From Brevipalpus yothersi (lineage: Eukaryota; Arthropoda; Arachnida; Trombidiformes; Tenuipalpidae): DNA of 64,000 nucleotides. Of this stretch, positions 26,074-45,087 are shown one piece after another; position 1 is the first letter of the stretch; each line of letters begins with the position of its first letter. The translations under genes were made by a program, and so were the position numbers. The DNA lies in contig QZCP01000445.1 of NCBI GenBank assembly GCA_003956705.1, positions 137,650-201,649 on the forward strand. Direction: 5' to 3'. The notes under the pieces were generated by a model. It made no database searches, had not been told where the DNA came from, and worked only from the letters and a program-made list of their open reading frames with translations.

Positions 26074-27372
26074 ATGTTCACACAAGACAGTTCTAATTCG
26101 CTTCTTAGCGAAACATCTTTTGGACCAAATTACAAGTCAATTTTTGAATATTCATCTCTACCTACAAGTGAAAGTGAATTAGATAAGCCGCCAATTCGAG
26201 AAACATCTTTACAAGCTTTTATACGATTTTCGATTCTTACCTTGGCCATTATTGTAATACTTCTCACATTTCCTGTATCTTTATGGTTTTCAGTCAAGGT
26301 AAGAATCATCATGCTTGGAAACCCTAATCAACTATGATGAGTCTAATCTGAACACCTCCTTCCTCTCTCCATCTCAATAGCGAATAAAACCATTAGAACG
26401 ATGTATAATATATCGACTTGGACGCAGACTTCCTCTCAAAGGACCTGGATTAGTGTTTGTCATACCATGTGTTGACATTATTGATTACGTCGATCTATCA
26501 ACTCAAGATGTGATAGTATGCCAAAATGAACAGCTATTGACCAATGATGGTTCTCTCATCGAAATTATAAGTTTCAAGGTGGAAATATCCATATCAAACG
26601 CTGTGAGATCTTCAACTCATCTGCGAGATTCTCGATTCAATGTTGAACAATTCATCAAGCTGGCATTTGTCAATATGATCGGAGGCACTCATGTGGAAGA
26701 TCTTGAACGAAAAGCTGATCTAGTCGTAAGAATGTTCATTGAGAATTGTAATCGCTACATAAATAGATGGGGCTGGTCAGCGACAGCATCTGAATTGTGA
26801 GTTTTTAATTGAAAGTATCCTGCTTTCATTTGGAGATACTAAATTCATTTTGAATCCAGGCCAAAGATTGTGGTAATGAATCGTGCCGAGCCGGTGAATG
26901 GAGTTCTAAAAGCTTTGAAAGGATACTTCGGAATAGGACCTGATATTCCACCGAACATGTCTCTACCAACACAAATGACTCAAATGAACACCACTGACCT
27001 TACACCGCGAGGAGATGAAGGAGACCTCGATGAAGCTCGTCTAGCCAAAGAATTGCAGATTCTTATCATGAATTTTCCTTACTTGGGGATGATAAATCAA
27101 AAAACGCTCAACATTATGGTATGCGTTGACGATCATTCGAAACAGATGTCCTTCGAACTCGAAGTGAGCTCACGTAAGTTTTGAACTCAGATTCTGGGAT
27201 TCATGAATTAATGAAATCTTGTCAATTTTTGTTATGTTCAGAAACTATCAAGAAGATTGACGATCCCATGGTCAAGCCGGAAATTACCGTCAAAGCCAAG
27301 ACTTGGAAACAGTTGGAGGAAGCGCTAAGAGAAAGAAATACATCTAAGGTCGAAATTATCACGAACTTTTGA
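26074..27372 (+). CDS. STOML1: Stomatin-like protein 1 (STOML1 / UNC-24 type)
   Basis: Membrane scaffold protein that in nematodes (UNC-24) and mammals (STOML1) tunes acid-sensing/DEG-ENaC channels and lipid domains. Exons 26074-26298, 26381-26796, 26860-27173, 27242-27372 join to 361 residues. N-terminal cytosolic segment with a SxxxG...Y-rich stretch, then a hydrophobic hairpin (about 51-75, ILTLAIIVILLTFPVSLWF) with the Pro characteristic of stomatins. It is followed by the SPFH/PHB domain (RIKPLERCIIYRLGR, GPGLVFVIPCVD, about 76-215). The C-terminal ~100 residues end in WKQLEEALRERNTSKVEI, in the place of the SCP2-type sterol-carrier domain that separates STOML1/UNC-24 from plain stomatins. 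SPFH domain is clear; SCP2 assignment is by position and weak similarity. An AATAAA at 27587-27592 ends the transcript. Confidence 0.83.
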
Positions 27373-28038
27373 TCTTTATGTCCATTTTGATTCTCTGATT
27401 GGAGCATCATGGATATGATTATGCTGATATAGATTCTCTTACAGTGAGATGAGATTAACTGGATCATAGAATCATAGAATCTTAACTATATCAATCAATT
27501 TGCTTTCGAGCTTGAATATCGCCCAGAATAGTCAAAGAAGTCTACCTTCAAGTCCCAACTCGGAGCTAAAAATTGTGAAAATTTTCAATAAATGCAATAA
27601 GATTTTCTTATGATAAGAATGAAACTTTATTTTAACAAAACAAAAATTTTTTCGAAACATCATTTGAAAAGGATAGAAAAATGCCTAGATTTTTGGAGCA
27701 TTAAAGACAAAACAAGAGCAGAATCCATACCTCACGAAAAAGCTTTTCTCTTCCATTGACAACCCGCCCTCACAGATTGTAAGGTCGAGGAAAAGGTCAT
27801 CATGAAGACGAATTCTGAAAAAACGGCGTAACTCTATCAGATGTTGAGTTTCTTGCGGAAAATTTGAAAAATATTGTAATTTTTTAACCCCCAAGGATTT
27901 GTTGCGGAGGAGAAATTTGATACTTTTGATTTTCTAAATATTTACATTAATTGAAAATGGTCCCCCTTCTAATGATTAAAAATTGAAAAAAGACTTGAAA
28001 TCATCATGTTGCAATACGCTCTAGAATGAATGGCTTGC
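27373..28038. other. Tail-to-tail 3' region of the STOML1-like gene and FASN
   Basis: Plus-strand polyadenylation signal AATAAA at 27587-27592 (STOML1) and minus-strand AATAAA (plus TTTATT) at 27626-27631 (FASN). The signals are about 35 bp apart and face each other, so the two mRNAs should end within, or slightly overlap in, the same ~60 bp. The FASN 3' UTR would be about 400 nt. A minus-strand frame at 27685-27894 lies in that UTR and resembles nothing known. Confidence 0.6.
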
Positions 28039-35704
<7,666 letters not shown>

Positions 35705-38650
35705 CTTGATCAGTTGTTTAATTTGTTCGATAATTTATGAATATATCTTGAGTCTTGAAGGGGGGATGATGTTTCACAACTATAACTTTTCTAAAAAATA
35801 TTATGTTCGGGAACAAAGGAGAAAAAAGAAGAACAAGATGGAAAAATCAGTCGAAGTCGAAGTAAGCCACGATTTTTAGGTCTCAAAACGAATTATGCTG
35901 CATAATCATTAGGGATAGGTTAAGAAATTCAACATTTCAGCACCCGAAAAAATTGACTGAAACAGAAAAAGTCAGCGATCATTGAACGTTGGATCGTGTA
36001 TGTGCGTTCATTTCACGGCAGTTCAAGTTGAACAAAAATGCGAACAAACAAGTGAACAAACGAACACACAATCGGGCAGAGTGGGGAAGAGAGAGAGAGA
36101 AAAGGAGGAGAGATGCCAGTAGAAGGAGTTGATTGACGAAGGCAATCAGGCTTAAGTAAGCAATGAATACGAATCAAATTTGATCAACGTTTCTACGACA
36201 TACGAATGAGAGAGAAAAAGAAGCAAAAGAAATCGAGTTGTCGAACTGGTATCATGCTTCAACATGGATGATGATCGTCGCTTTCAGATTCTCATTCAAA
36301 TCGGCTAAGGCCAGGTCATTTCAAGGTTCATTTGATAGCATCAAGGTAGCCTTGGATGATATTATTGGCCATCAAAGATCTTCCGATAAAATAATGGCCC
36401 CAATATATATTAATGGAATAATATGAACATTCGAATCGAAAGCTACATGGGACATTTGGAAAGAGAACTAGGCCTCATGAAAAGTAAAAATTAGCCAAAG
36501 TGGTCAGTTAAAGATTTTTGATCTTATGTTGTTCTGCAACTTTAGTATGGGTTTTTCCGGGAGAAGTGAGAATCTTGAAAATTGCATGGAGGAATCTTGA
36601 TTTCATGCAGAGCTGTTTTCAGCTTTGTTTCTCATTTCCATTTCGAAGAGAGGCCGATCATTTGGAAAATTACCCAAAGTCAAATGAATTACATGGCAGC
36701 ATCAAAATTAAATGGGAAGATAAATTTTTTCAAAATTTACGCGAAAATTTTCTCGCTCCTGGTTCGGACTTTTTTGTGCAACTAAATGGAAGAGAAAATG
36801 TTTCCATTCGATGTGAAATCTGGGAATTAAATTCTCGATAAATGTCAAATAGATAAACTCAGCTCATGAGAAATGGATGGTGAAACTATTCAGCTGATTT
36901 CATGGTCGCAATAAAGAGTGATAGAGATTGATAGATATCAGGAAATAATTATCAGAAAACATGGAAGATATTGGCAAAAGAAGGAACATTCGAGTATCCA
37001 AACTGGACATAATTGCTGTCATATGTATTTAGCAACAGTTTTCCAATTTGAGGTGATTTTTTTTTTGGAGCCGAGGTCAACAAGCAGTCCATTCATGCTT
37101 CGATTTTCGGAAGTATCGAGATAGATTGATAAACTGTTCCATGATGTAAAGATGTAAGTGTGTCAAGCGTCTGAGGGAATCATTAGCAAAATTTATAAGT
37201 ATTGTCATCCTTGAGCAGGATCAATACGAGAGTGGAGAGAAAGGAAGAGAGAGAGAGAACGATATGGAGGATAAAACAAATGGATAACTTTTCTAAAATC
37301 AATTATAATTCTACAGATAATTTTCTCATACAATCAGACGAATTTTTGAACCAAAACAAGGAGAAGATTTTTCCGTTCCTCACTGAGGGAATATCAGACT
37401 TGACTGAATATCGTGACTGTGTCTCCATGATATGGAATGGATATGAAATCTTTTACTCATTGATGACTACCTATTTCATGGCAATCATCAACATAACAAT
37501 AACATCTCAATGGTTACGATGAACCGAAAAGAAGGGGTGGAAAAAAATAGGATCAAGAAGAATTAGGAGGAGGAGGCAGTATGGATGTGTAAGAGAGTGA
37601 AACAACCGAAACCGAAATGAAAATGTCTATCTCGCATGAAAGATAGAAGTTCAATAGATCGGAAAATTGTTTTCAGTGAATTCTTTCCCTCATACTACCT
37701 CATACTAATACTATCACAACTACTACGATAATGTTACAACGAACTGAAGTACTCAAAGTTGGTTTGGAGGAAATATCTGCGAAAAATAAGAACAAAAATG
37801 CACCAAGAAGCAGGAAAAACGTCGGGAAAAAGGATCAAATCAAGTAGGCTAAACATGAGCAATGAGTTGAAGAGTGGAAGAAGAAGAGAAAAACTAACCA
37901 ATGCAAAAAATTGACTCTCATCGAAAGATTCTGGTTACAAGATAGCCCTGAAGATAAATGTAATCAAGTGCAAGACGTCATTCATTAAAAATTCAACCAT
38001 TTTCACAATAATCAAAACAAGTGCATTAAGAAGAGTAAGTTAAGATTTTGTGCAGGCATTTAAGGTAGAGAGGATGTAAATCAGTAAATTGCTCAAGTTT
38101 TATCGAAAAATATGTTTGTGTGTGTGTATGTGAGAAAAACAGTTCACCCCCAATCGAGGGTTATGAACAGGAGAAGAATTGTAAAAGATGAATGAAGTGG
38201 TATGAAGAGCTGTCGAAAGAGAGGGGGAGAAAAAGAAAGAGAGATGTATTGGAGAAATTCGGATCACTTGATTCATCGTAAGATCGATGATCCATGAATC
38301 TTCTGTTTTCTCATGTGCCACCAAAAGTTGATCATATCAAGAATGCTCAACACCACGATGTTATGGCCTAAATCGATTGAATTCACTGAATTTACTCATT
38401 CACAAGCGCGCGCTTCCAAACATTGAAACAGCTGCCGAACATAGATTAAGCGGGAATAGAGTATGATTAAGTGAGAGGTAGTATTGGCACCGAAGTGGAT
38501 CGCTTGGTGACAAATTTGGCTGTCAATCGAGCTTTTGAGCTGTCTTCAGGAATTTTTTTTCTCACTTTATCGACTTCACTGGAATGTTCTAACAGGAGAA
38601 CAAAAGGAAGAAGAGAAAAGAAACTGGATTTTTGATCATTTGAATGTTTC
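35705..38650. other. FASN 5' flank and gene-poor region
   Basis: About 3 kb with no recognisable gene. Scattered frames of 60-109 codons (for example 36518-36841 +, 37202-37522 +) lack homology, domain signs or coding-like composition. Short purine tracts occur near 36088-36105 and 37244-37260. The FASN promoter should be in the first few hundred bases, but I could not point to a specific element. Confidence 0.5.
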
Positions 38651-38801
38651 AAATCTGATACAATCTTCCGAGGGGAATCTCGCTTGTTTGGAGTTAATCG
38701 TCATACATTACAAGCGTAGAGAAGAGAAAGTTCTCGTCTATTTTATTCAAGCGCCTAGAGGCGAAGCTGCTAATGATGATGATAAACTATCTAATTTCCT
38801 C

Positions 38802-38869
38802 TTTCTCTCTTTCTCTCTTTCTCTCTTTCTCTCTTTCTCTCTTTCTCTCTTTCTCTCTTTCTCTCTCTC
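38802..38869. repeat. (TTTCTCTC)n minisatellite
   Basis: About eight tandem octamer units inside the left inverted-repeat arm. The right arm has only a single short GAGAGAGAGAAAG stretch at the matching place (43793-43805), so this array expanded, or the other shrank, after the arms arose. Confidence 0.92.
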
Positions 38870-39680
38870 ATTCAAACAGCCAATCAGACAGGTATATTAG
38901 ATATGTATCGAAAGTACATGTATGAAGCTATCGAATGACAGACTTTCCTGGATCAAACTTATCTCTGACCATCGATGAAGGAAGACGGAAGAAAGACAAA
39001 GATGGTGTAAATGAGGGCAAGGTTGACGGTAGTTATGAAGACTCTTGCCGCTGTTGATGTTGTTGTTATTGTTATTGCTACAAAAGCTGTCATCACAATT
39101 ACAATAGAAATGTGTGAGAAAGTGAAGAAAAAATGAGGGAAACCCTACTGAAATGAAGCTGAGTTATGACCAACGACAATCAACTGATAGACAAGAAGAG
39201 AATGGTAGAAGGAGGAGGCATTTAAAAATTCAAGAGAGAGAGAGAGAAAGAGAGAGAGAGAAAGGAGGAAAAATCACTCAGAAAAAAGGCGATCAAAACA
39301 ATCAAGTAAAGATAATACGTCCTGTTATGAAGCTTAGCTAATAAACGGAGTAATGAGCAGGCTAATTTTCCAGGAGAAAATATATTCTAATGTCAAGTGT
39401 AAAGCTGTCTTGCGGAGGATGGATATATGAATGGATGTTTTCTCAAGTTGATTGAGTGAACGTTCGTTATTGCGAGTGCGAGTGCGAATGCCATAAAGGT
39501 GCTCGAAAGAAGAGTGAGGGAGAGAGAGAATATAGTAGAGTTTACCTAAAGCAGCCTCAAGTCAACTAAAAATGATGAAAAATGCTAAAATGCTCGAATA
39601 CTGAACCCAAACAGTCCAAACAAGCAGCCAGGCCACGGAACAGGTCATTTCATAAACATTGATTAGTGTAGCCAAGCAAG

Positions 39681-39706
39681 AGTAAAAGTAAAAGTAAAAG
39701 TAAAAG
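39681..39706. repeat. Short AGTAAA tandem repeat
   Basis: About four hexamer units in the left arm; the counterpart in the right arm (about 42990-43013) has one unit fewer. Useful as a marker for comparing the arms. Confidence 0.8.
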
Positions 39707-41000
39707 AATAATAATATGATGATGGACGAAAGCTAGCGATTTTCGTGAAGTTCACGGTCTTTTTGACTCCTCAGTTTTCCTGTTCGAAATTCTCAAATCA
39801 TAAATGAAAGAAAGAAAAGTCAAGTAATCAGCATGATATTTCGTCGATGATGATGGGCTCAAGGAGGGGAGGGAGGGAGTGAAAAAGAGAGAGAGAGAGG
39901 GGGGGAAGAGGAGGAGGAAAACATGGAATAAAGAGTTAAAGAGAAAGTCAATATATCATCTTCCCGTTTCCTCTTCGATAGTACCTGAAATTCAATGCAT
40001 CAGGCAACTGACACCACATCACATCACATCATACTACATCGCACTTCATCATTCGATAAGTAGAGTTTGAGTATCGATTCGACGTAGTAGCTGACGTTCT
40101 TTTATACCCAATGATTCTGATTAATTTTTTTTCTCTCTCCCCCGCTTTCGATCAGATGATGAAGGCATGGAAAAGCAATATTGAGCCGGCAAATGATCAG
40201 TCATAATTTTTTTTCTCTCGAGAAGTCAGTGAAAATGTGGCATAGTGATTGTTCTGGTGACACAAGTCACCATAACAGCAGACGTTCATATCCTTTCAAG
40301 ATATTTTTATCCCACAACACATCGTTAAATAGTGAGATGATGTTGATGTTGTGTAGTCATTGAGAAAAGCAGCACAGAATGAGAGTATGGTAAGAATGTC
40401 GAATGTTGAAAGCAGAGTGTAAAATAATCCAATAAAAAAAGAGCGAAATAATCGAGAGAAACATGACAGCAGCTCAACTCACCGGTTCACGAATTCAGTA
40501 GAAAGATGAATACACAACAACAATTCACAATTATTATTATGATCCGGAAAAAAAGCACAACATGAAAAATTGGACAATAAACAAGCAAGAAAAAAGATGT
40601 GTAATTGATTTACAAATCAAAAAATTGGCCTTTTACAATGAATTGACCTAAGATGCAATACGAGAGCACTTTTTCTCTTCCACTCACAGATAAATGATAC
40701 ACACACACACTGTTGGCTCAACACTTTTCTCTTCTTCAATATAAATGCTCTCTCTCTCTCTCATATTATTACTTTCTCTCTCTTTCACTTTCTCTCTCTC
40801 TCCCCCCTTTCGAGTGAGCTTCTTTTCTCTTTTTTTCATCATCGAAAGATCTGAGCTGTTTCATAGCCAATCATACAGCTCACTCTTCATGCTGCTTTCC
40901 CCTCTTCTCGTGAATCCCATTCCATTTCTCTGTATACATGAAACCACATTCATGAGAGAGAGAGAGAGTCTCTCTTAGTGTTTTTTAACACTTTTTCCCT

Positions 41001-41007
41001 TTTTCTT

Positions 41008-41052
<45 letters not shown>
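41001..41052. repeat. (CT)n-rich microsatellite
   Basis: CT dinucleotide run with TTT interruptions, in the spacer of the inverted repeat. Confidence 0.9.
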
Positions 41053-41514
41053 TCGTCCATGGGGTGAGAGTGAGAAAGAGGAAGAGAGAGAGAGAAAGTA
41101 AAAAGTGAGCATCTACTCTCCATCTCGGATGAGATCCAACTTAGCCAATCACAAGTGACTAGACTCTGACGAGGCTCAGCCTCTTCTCGGTGGAACCGAC
41201 AACTTTTCATGATCATGATCATCAACCGCACACACTGAAAATAGTGGCATGAATCGCGACGATGCTTGTGATCATGGACTAGCCGACATCGAGTAGTAGC
41301 AACCCAGATAGATGCATGTACAAGTATTTCGATTATGAAGATTTCCATCAATTATCTATCTTTCATCATCATCATCATCTGATTGCATTCTTGACTTCTC
41401 CCAACTGTATACACTACACGAGGCTCTTCATGATCATCTTTTCTCTCTTCATTTTTCGAATGGATAAGCTAATATCTTTCCATCTGTATCTATCCGCTGA
41501 GAGGATAATGCCAA

Positions 41515-41524
<10 letters not shown>

Positions 41525-41552
<28 letters not shown>
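41525..41552. repeat. (GA)n microsatellite
   Basis: Pure GA run of about 28 bp in the spacer. Confidence 0.9.
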
Positions 41553-41555
<3 letters not shown>

Positions 41556-41796
41556 CTATGGAAAGAAAAATCGACTGACCTTGGAGTTGCGTTTAGTTAA
41601 GGAATCATTCAGGGAGGTCATCCGATGTTCTACCTTGTTCATGCCCGATGGCGATACCAGCCTGTTCACGTGACCAGAGCACATGCAATGTGGTGAATCG
41701 AGTGAGTGAATCCAACAATGAGTGATGCAATGTAGTACGTATTGGATACATTCTAGCTAGTGTGATCATTCACATGTCTGGTTTTGAGAGCAAAAA

Positions 41797-41819
41797 AGAG
41801 AGAGAGAGAGAGAGAGAGA
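41797..41819. repeat. (GA)n microsatellite
   Basis: Short pure GA run in the spacer, about 200 bp before the long GA tract that carries the gap. Confidence 0.85.
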
Positions 41820-42015
41820 AAGTGAAAAGAAAGAAAGTTATTTTTCAAGATGCCGATGAAATGAGAGCAATTTTCCCCAGAAGTTTGCTATCTGCTAACG
41901 GATAGTGGAAAGAAGAAGTATTTGTGGGAAATTTTTGGGTTTGGCCTTTTGGGTCCACATGTGGACGTCCTATGACAACAACAAAAACATTACAATTTTA
42001 CGCTGCAATGTGAGA

Positions 42016-42017
42016 TA

Positions 42018-42097
<80 letters not shown>

Positions 42098-42256
42098 NNN
42101 NNNNNNNNNNNNNNNNNNNNNNNNNNNNNNNNNNNNNNNNNNNNNNNNNNNNNNNNNNNNNNNNNNNNNNNNNNNNNNNNNNNNNNNNNNNNNNNNNNNN
42201 NNNNNNNNNNNNNNNNNNNNNNNNNNNNNNNNNNNNNNNNNNNNNNNNNNNNNNNN

Positions 42257-42310
<54 letters not shown>
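42016..42310. repeat. Long (GA)n microsatellite interrupted by an assembly gap
   Basis: GA repeat on both sides (42016-42097 and 42257-42310) of a run of 159 N (42098-42256). The most economical reading is one GA array too long for the reads, with a gap size that is an estimate. The gap lies inside the spacer of the inverted repeat, so the relative orientation of the two arms is not supported by continuous sequence. Confidence 0.9.
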
Positions 42311-42316
<6 letters not shown>

Positions 42317-42319
42317 GGG

Positions 42320-43930
42320 AAAGATTCCTTTGACATCAGAACAATCATTACGCTACAGATTCATTAACATGCCCTCAGGCTACCAGCCTTCGTTTGGTAT
42401 TTTTTTAAAACTTCCTTACACTATAAGCTCCACGGTTATTACTATTACTATTATTATTCGTAATAACCTCTACAGCAAGAAAATATTACCGATCATTTGC
42501 CGGCTTGAACTTGCTTCTCCATGCCTTGATCATCTGACCGAAAGGGAGAGAAAAATTAATCAGAATTGTAGGAATGGAAGAACGTCAGCTTTTACGTGGA
42601 ATCGATGCTCGACTCTCTACTCTCGAATGATGTAGTATGATGTGGTGTGGTTTCGTTTGGTGTGATGTGGTGTCAGTTGCCTGATGCATTGAATTTCAGG
42701 TACTATCGAAGAGGAAACGGGAAGATGATATATTGACTTTCTCTTTAACTCTTTATTCCATGTTTTCCTCCTCCTCTCTCTCTCTCTCTTTTCGGTTCTT
42801 TCGATTTTTTATTCTCTTTTCATCTCCCTCCCTTGAGCCCATCATCATCGACGAAATATCATGCTGATTACTTGACTTTTCTTTCTTTCATTTATGATTT
42901 GAGAATTTCGAACAGGAAAACTGAGGAGTCAAAAAGACCGTGAACTTCACGAAAATCGCTAGCTTTCGTCCATCATATTATTATTATTCTTTTACTTTTA
43001 CTTTTACTCTTGCTTGGCTACACTAATCAATGTTTATGAAATGACCTGTTCCGTGGCCTGGCTGCTTGTTTGGGCTGTTTGGGTTCAGTATTCGAGTATT
43101 TAAGCATTTTTCATCATTTTTAGTTGACTTGAGGCTGCTTTAGGTTACCTTTACTGTATTCTCTCTCACTCTTTTCTCGAGCACCTTTATGGCATTCGCA
43201 CTCGCACTCGCACTAACGAACGTTCACTCAATCGACTTAAGAAAACATCCATTCATATATCCATCCTCCGCAAGACAGCTTTACACTTGACATTAGAATA
43301 TATTTTCTCCTGGAAAATTAGCCTGCTCATTACTCCGTTTATTAGCTAAGCTTCATAACAGGACGTATTATCTCTACTTGATTGTTTTGATCGCCTTTTT
43401 TCTGATTGATTTTTCCTCCTTTCTCTCTCTCTCTTGAATTTTTAAATGCCTCCTCCTTCTACCATTCTCTTCTTGTCTATCAGTTGATTGTCGTTGGTCA
43501 TAACTCAGCTTCATTTCAGTAGGGTTTCCCTCATTTTTTCTTCACTTTCTCACACATTTCTATTGTAATTGTGATGACAGCTTTTGTAGCAATAACAATA
43601 ACAACAACATCAACAACGGCAAGAGTATTCACAACTACCGTCAACCTTGCCCTCATTTACACTATCTTTGTCTTTCTTCCGTCTTCCTTCATCGATGGTC
43701 AAAGATAAGTTAGATCCAGGAAAGTCTGTCATTCGAAAGCTTCTTACTTTCGATACATATCTAATATACCTGTCTGATTGGCTGTTTGAATGAGAGAGAG
43801 AAAGAGGAAATTAGATAGTCTATCATTATTAGCAGCTTCACATCTAGGCGCTCGAATAAATTAGACGAGAACTTTCTCTTCGCTACAAGTGTTGGATGAT
43901 GGTAGTCACTATGCGAATGAAGAGTGTATC
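42320..43930 (-). repeat. Right arm of a long inverted repeat
   Basis: Reverse-complement copy of 38650-40270. Landmarks that pair with the left arm: the segment after CCCTTGAGCCCATCATC (42829 on) with 39850 downward, ATTAATTTTTCTCTCC-type sequence near 42545, and the outer AGTTCTCGTCTA block near 43865. A stretch of about 120 bp near 42380-42500 has no counterpart on the left, so one arm gained or lost sequence. Edges are approximate. Confidence 0.9.
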
Positions 43931-44647
43931 AGATTCGACTCACTCAGATTGTTTCCCTCCATTTTTTCCTCTCTACCCATGAAAACTCCAATCTCATCCA
44001 GGATAGCTGAGATGAAGCTGCATTTTTTTCAATTTTGAGAATGTACCTGAGTCCGCTTTCATGTTGATCGATGATACAACTTTGTAAGACTAAATAGACC
44101 GCCATTAAGATCAGGTGAATGTTTTCGATGAGAATCAGGCTCCCCGACTTGATAGGCATATGTAAAACCGGAGAATCCCAGATCATCCATCTTCGAATAA
44201 CGATGAGCTGTCAAAATCAAATGTAACCAGTGTATCAGAGAAAACTGTTCGTGTTTCCTTGAATTTCAGCAGGACTTGAGAGTCTTCCCATCACATGGAA
44301 TGTAATTCTAGGAGGGTGAAAATGGCTTCTCTCGACTCATTCCTCGAAGGATCTAGGATCGTTTCTAACGAATCAACCAACGGATCAGATTCCAAACTTC
44401 CTACCAAGATTTTTGATTAGGAATAAAGTTCCCAGTATGACAAAACGTTTACTCCTTGCCTTGAAGATTGTCGTGAACTTTTCTTTATCTGAAGAATTTT
44501 CAAATTCTTCCTGCACCTTGAAATAATTCGCTGATTTTTCGAAGATGTTTCCTCCCTCTGTTTATCTCTCCCTCTCTCTTCCTCTCCCTGTTCAATTTCC
44601 TTCTGACGATTCTTGAAGCAATTTAGAATTGATGCCTTTGTACACCA
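43931..44647. other. Unassigned sequence after the inverted repeat
   Basis: About 700 bp with no recognised gene. An 80-codon minus-strand frame (43944-44186) lacks any family likeness. Weak traces of similarity to the sequence outside the left arm (around 38280-38650, inverted) may exist but are too poor to claim. Confidence 0.45.
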
Positions 44648-44872
44648 TTGAAGATAAGCAGTCCCAGCAATAACAACACATCATTAGAGAATCAAGTTTT
44701 TCGATTACACGCTTGCGTTTTATTCTTTCTTTTGCTCGAACCTTGTCTTACCGAGGCCAAAACACTCATTGATCAACCAGAGGATGCTCTACAAATCAAT
44801 TTGTCTAACACACAAACACACACAGACAATTATCAACTTAATCCTAGAATTGGTGCTCAATCATCAACATGA
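44648..44872 (+). CDS. Possible small protein with hydrophobic segment
   Basis: A 74-codon frame with a hydrophobic stretch around residues 20-34 (HACVLFFLLLEPCLTEA) that could be a late signal peptide. Its stop codon overlaps the start of the next frame as ATGA, which is unusual for two translated eukaryotic genes. No homology recognised and no splice partner found; may be non-coding. Confidence 0.2.
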   Translation: MKISSPSNNNTSLENQVFRLHACVLFFLLLEPCLTEAKTLIDQPEDALQINLSNTQTHTDNYQLNPRIGAQSST

Positions 44873-45087
44873 AAATGTTCTTGATACTTCTTGCCCTTCT
44901 TTCGTTCGCGTTCAAAAGTGAACAGTTTTACTCACCACAACAGTGTGTGTTCACGGATGATCAACGATTCTTTACACACATCACATCTGACAGTGCTACG
45001 TGGATATCAACACTATACAAATCACCACCAAAATCATCTACTCTTTTGATTCATTATCATCAGTTTGATCCACAAAAAAAGGGCTAA
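44869..45087 (+). CDS. Possible small secreted peptide, unknown
   Basis: A 72-codon frame that begins with a textbook signal peptide (MKMFLILLALLSFAFKSEQF) preceded by a favourable context (ATCAACATGA). The mature part of about 52 residues has one Cys and no known motif. No polyadenylation signal was seen close by. It could be a lineage-specific secreted peptide, a remnant or chance. Function unknown. Confidence 0.3.
   Translation: MKMFLILLALLSFAFKSEQFYSPQQCVFTDDQRFFTHITSDSATWISTLYKSPPKSSTLLIHYHQFDPQKKG

Larger units (their letters stand above)
38650..40270 (+). repeat. Left arm of a long inverted repeat
   Basis: Reads as the reverse complement of 42320-43930. The middle part (about 39580-39870) is nearly identical; for example the ~125 bases around 39740-39865 show no mismatch that I can find by eye. 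Similarity weakens toward both ends with indels. The left arm holds an expanded (TTTCTCTC)n run (38802-38869) missing from the right arm, and one more unit of an AGTAAA-type repeat (39681-39706). The edges are approximate. No conserved coding frame exists in either arm. Confidence 0.9.
40271..42319. other. Spacer between inverted-repeat arms, rich in purine/pyrimidine tracts
   Basis: About 2 kb lying between the two arms. It contains pyrimidine tracts (40747-40803, 41001-41052), purine tracts (41065-41097, 41525-41552, 41797-41819, 42016-42310) and an assembly gap. Because pyrimidine tracts come first and purine tracts second, the spacer itself could partly pair as a hairpin. Predicted frames here are translations of simple repeats and were not accepted as genes. 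Confidence 0.75.

Noticed and set aside
36518..36841. 107-codon plus-strand frame in the FASN 5' flank
   Set aside because: No homology, no signal peptide or domain, and overlapped by another frame of similar length; consistent with chance.
41998..42348. 116-codon minus-strand frame of Ser-Leu repeats
   Set aside because: Translation of the GA microsatellite and the N gap; not a gene.
38650..43930. Terminal-inverted-repeat DNA transposon as explanation for the palindrome
   Set aside because: No transposase-like frame in the spacer and no target-site duplication or typical terminal motif that I could see at the arm ends.
44869..45087. Small cysteine-rich peptide or toxin-like gene
   Set aside because: Only one Cys in the mature part; no basis for such a call.
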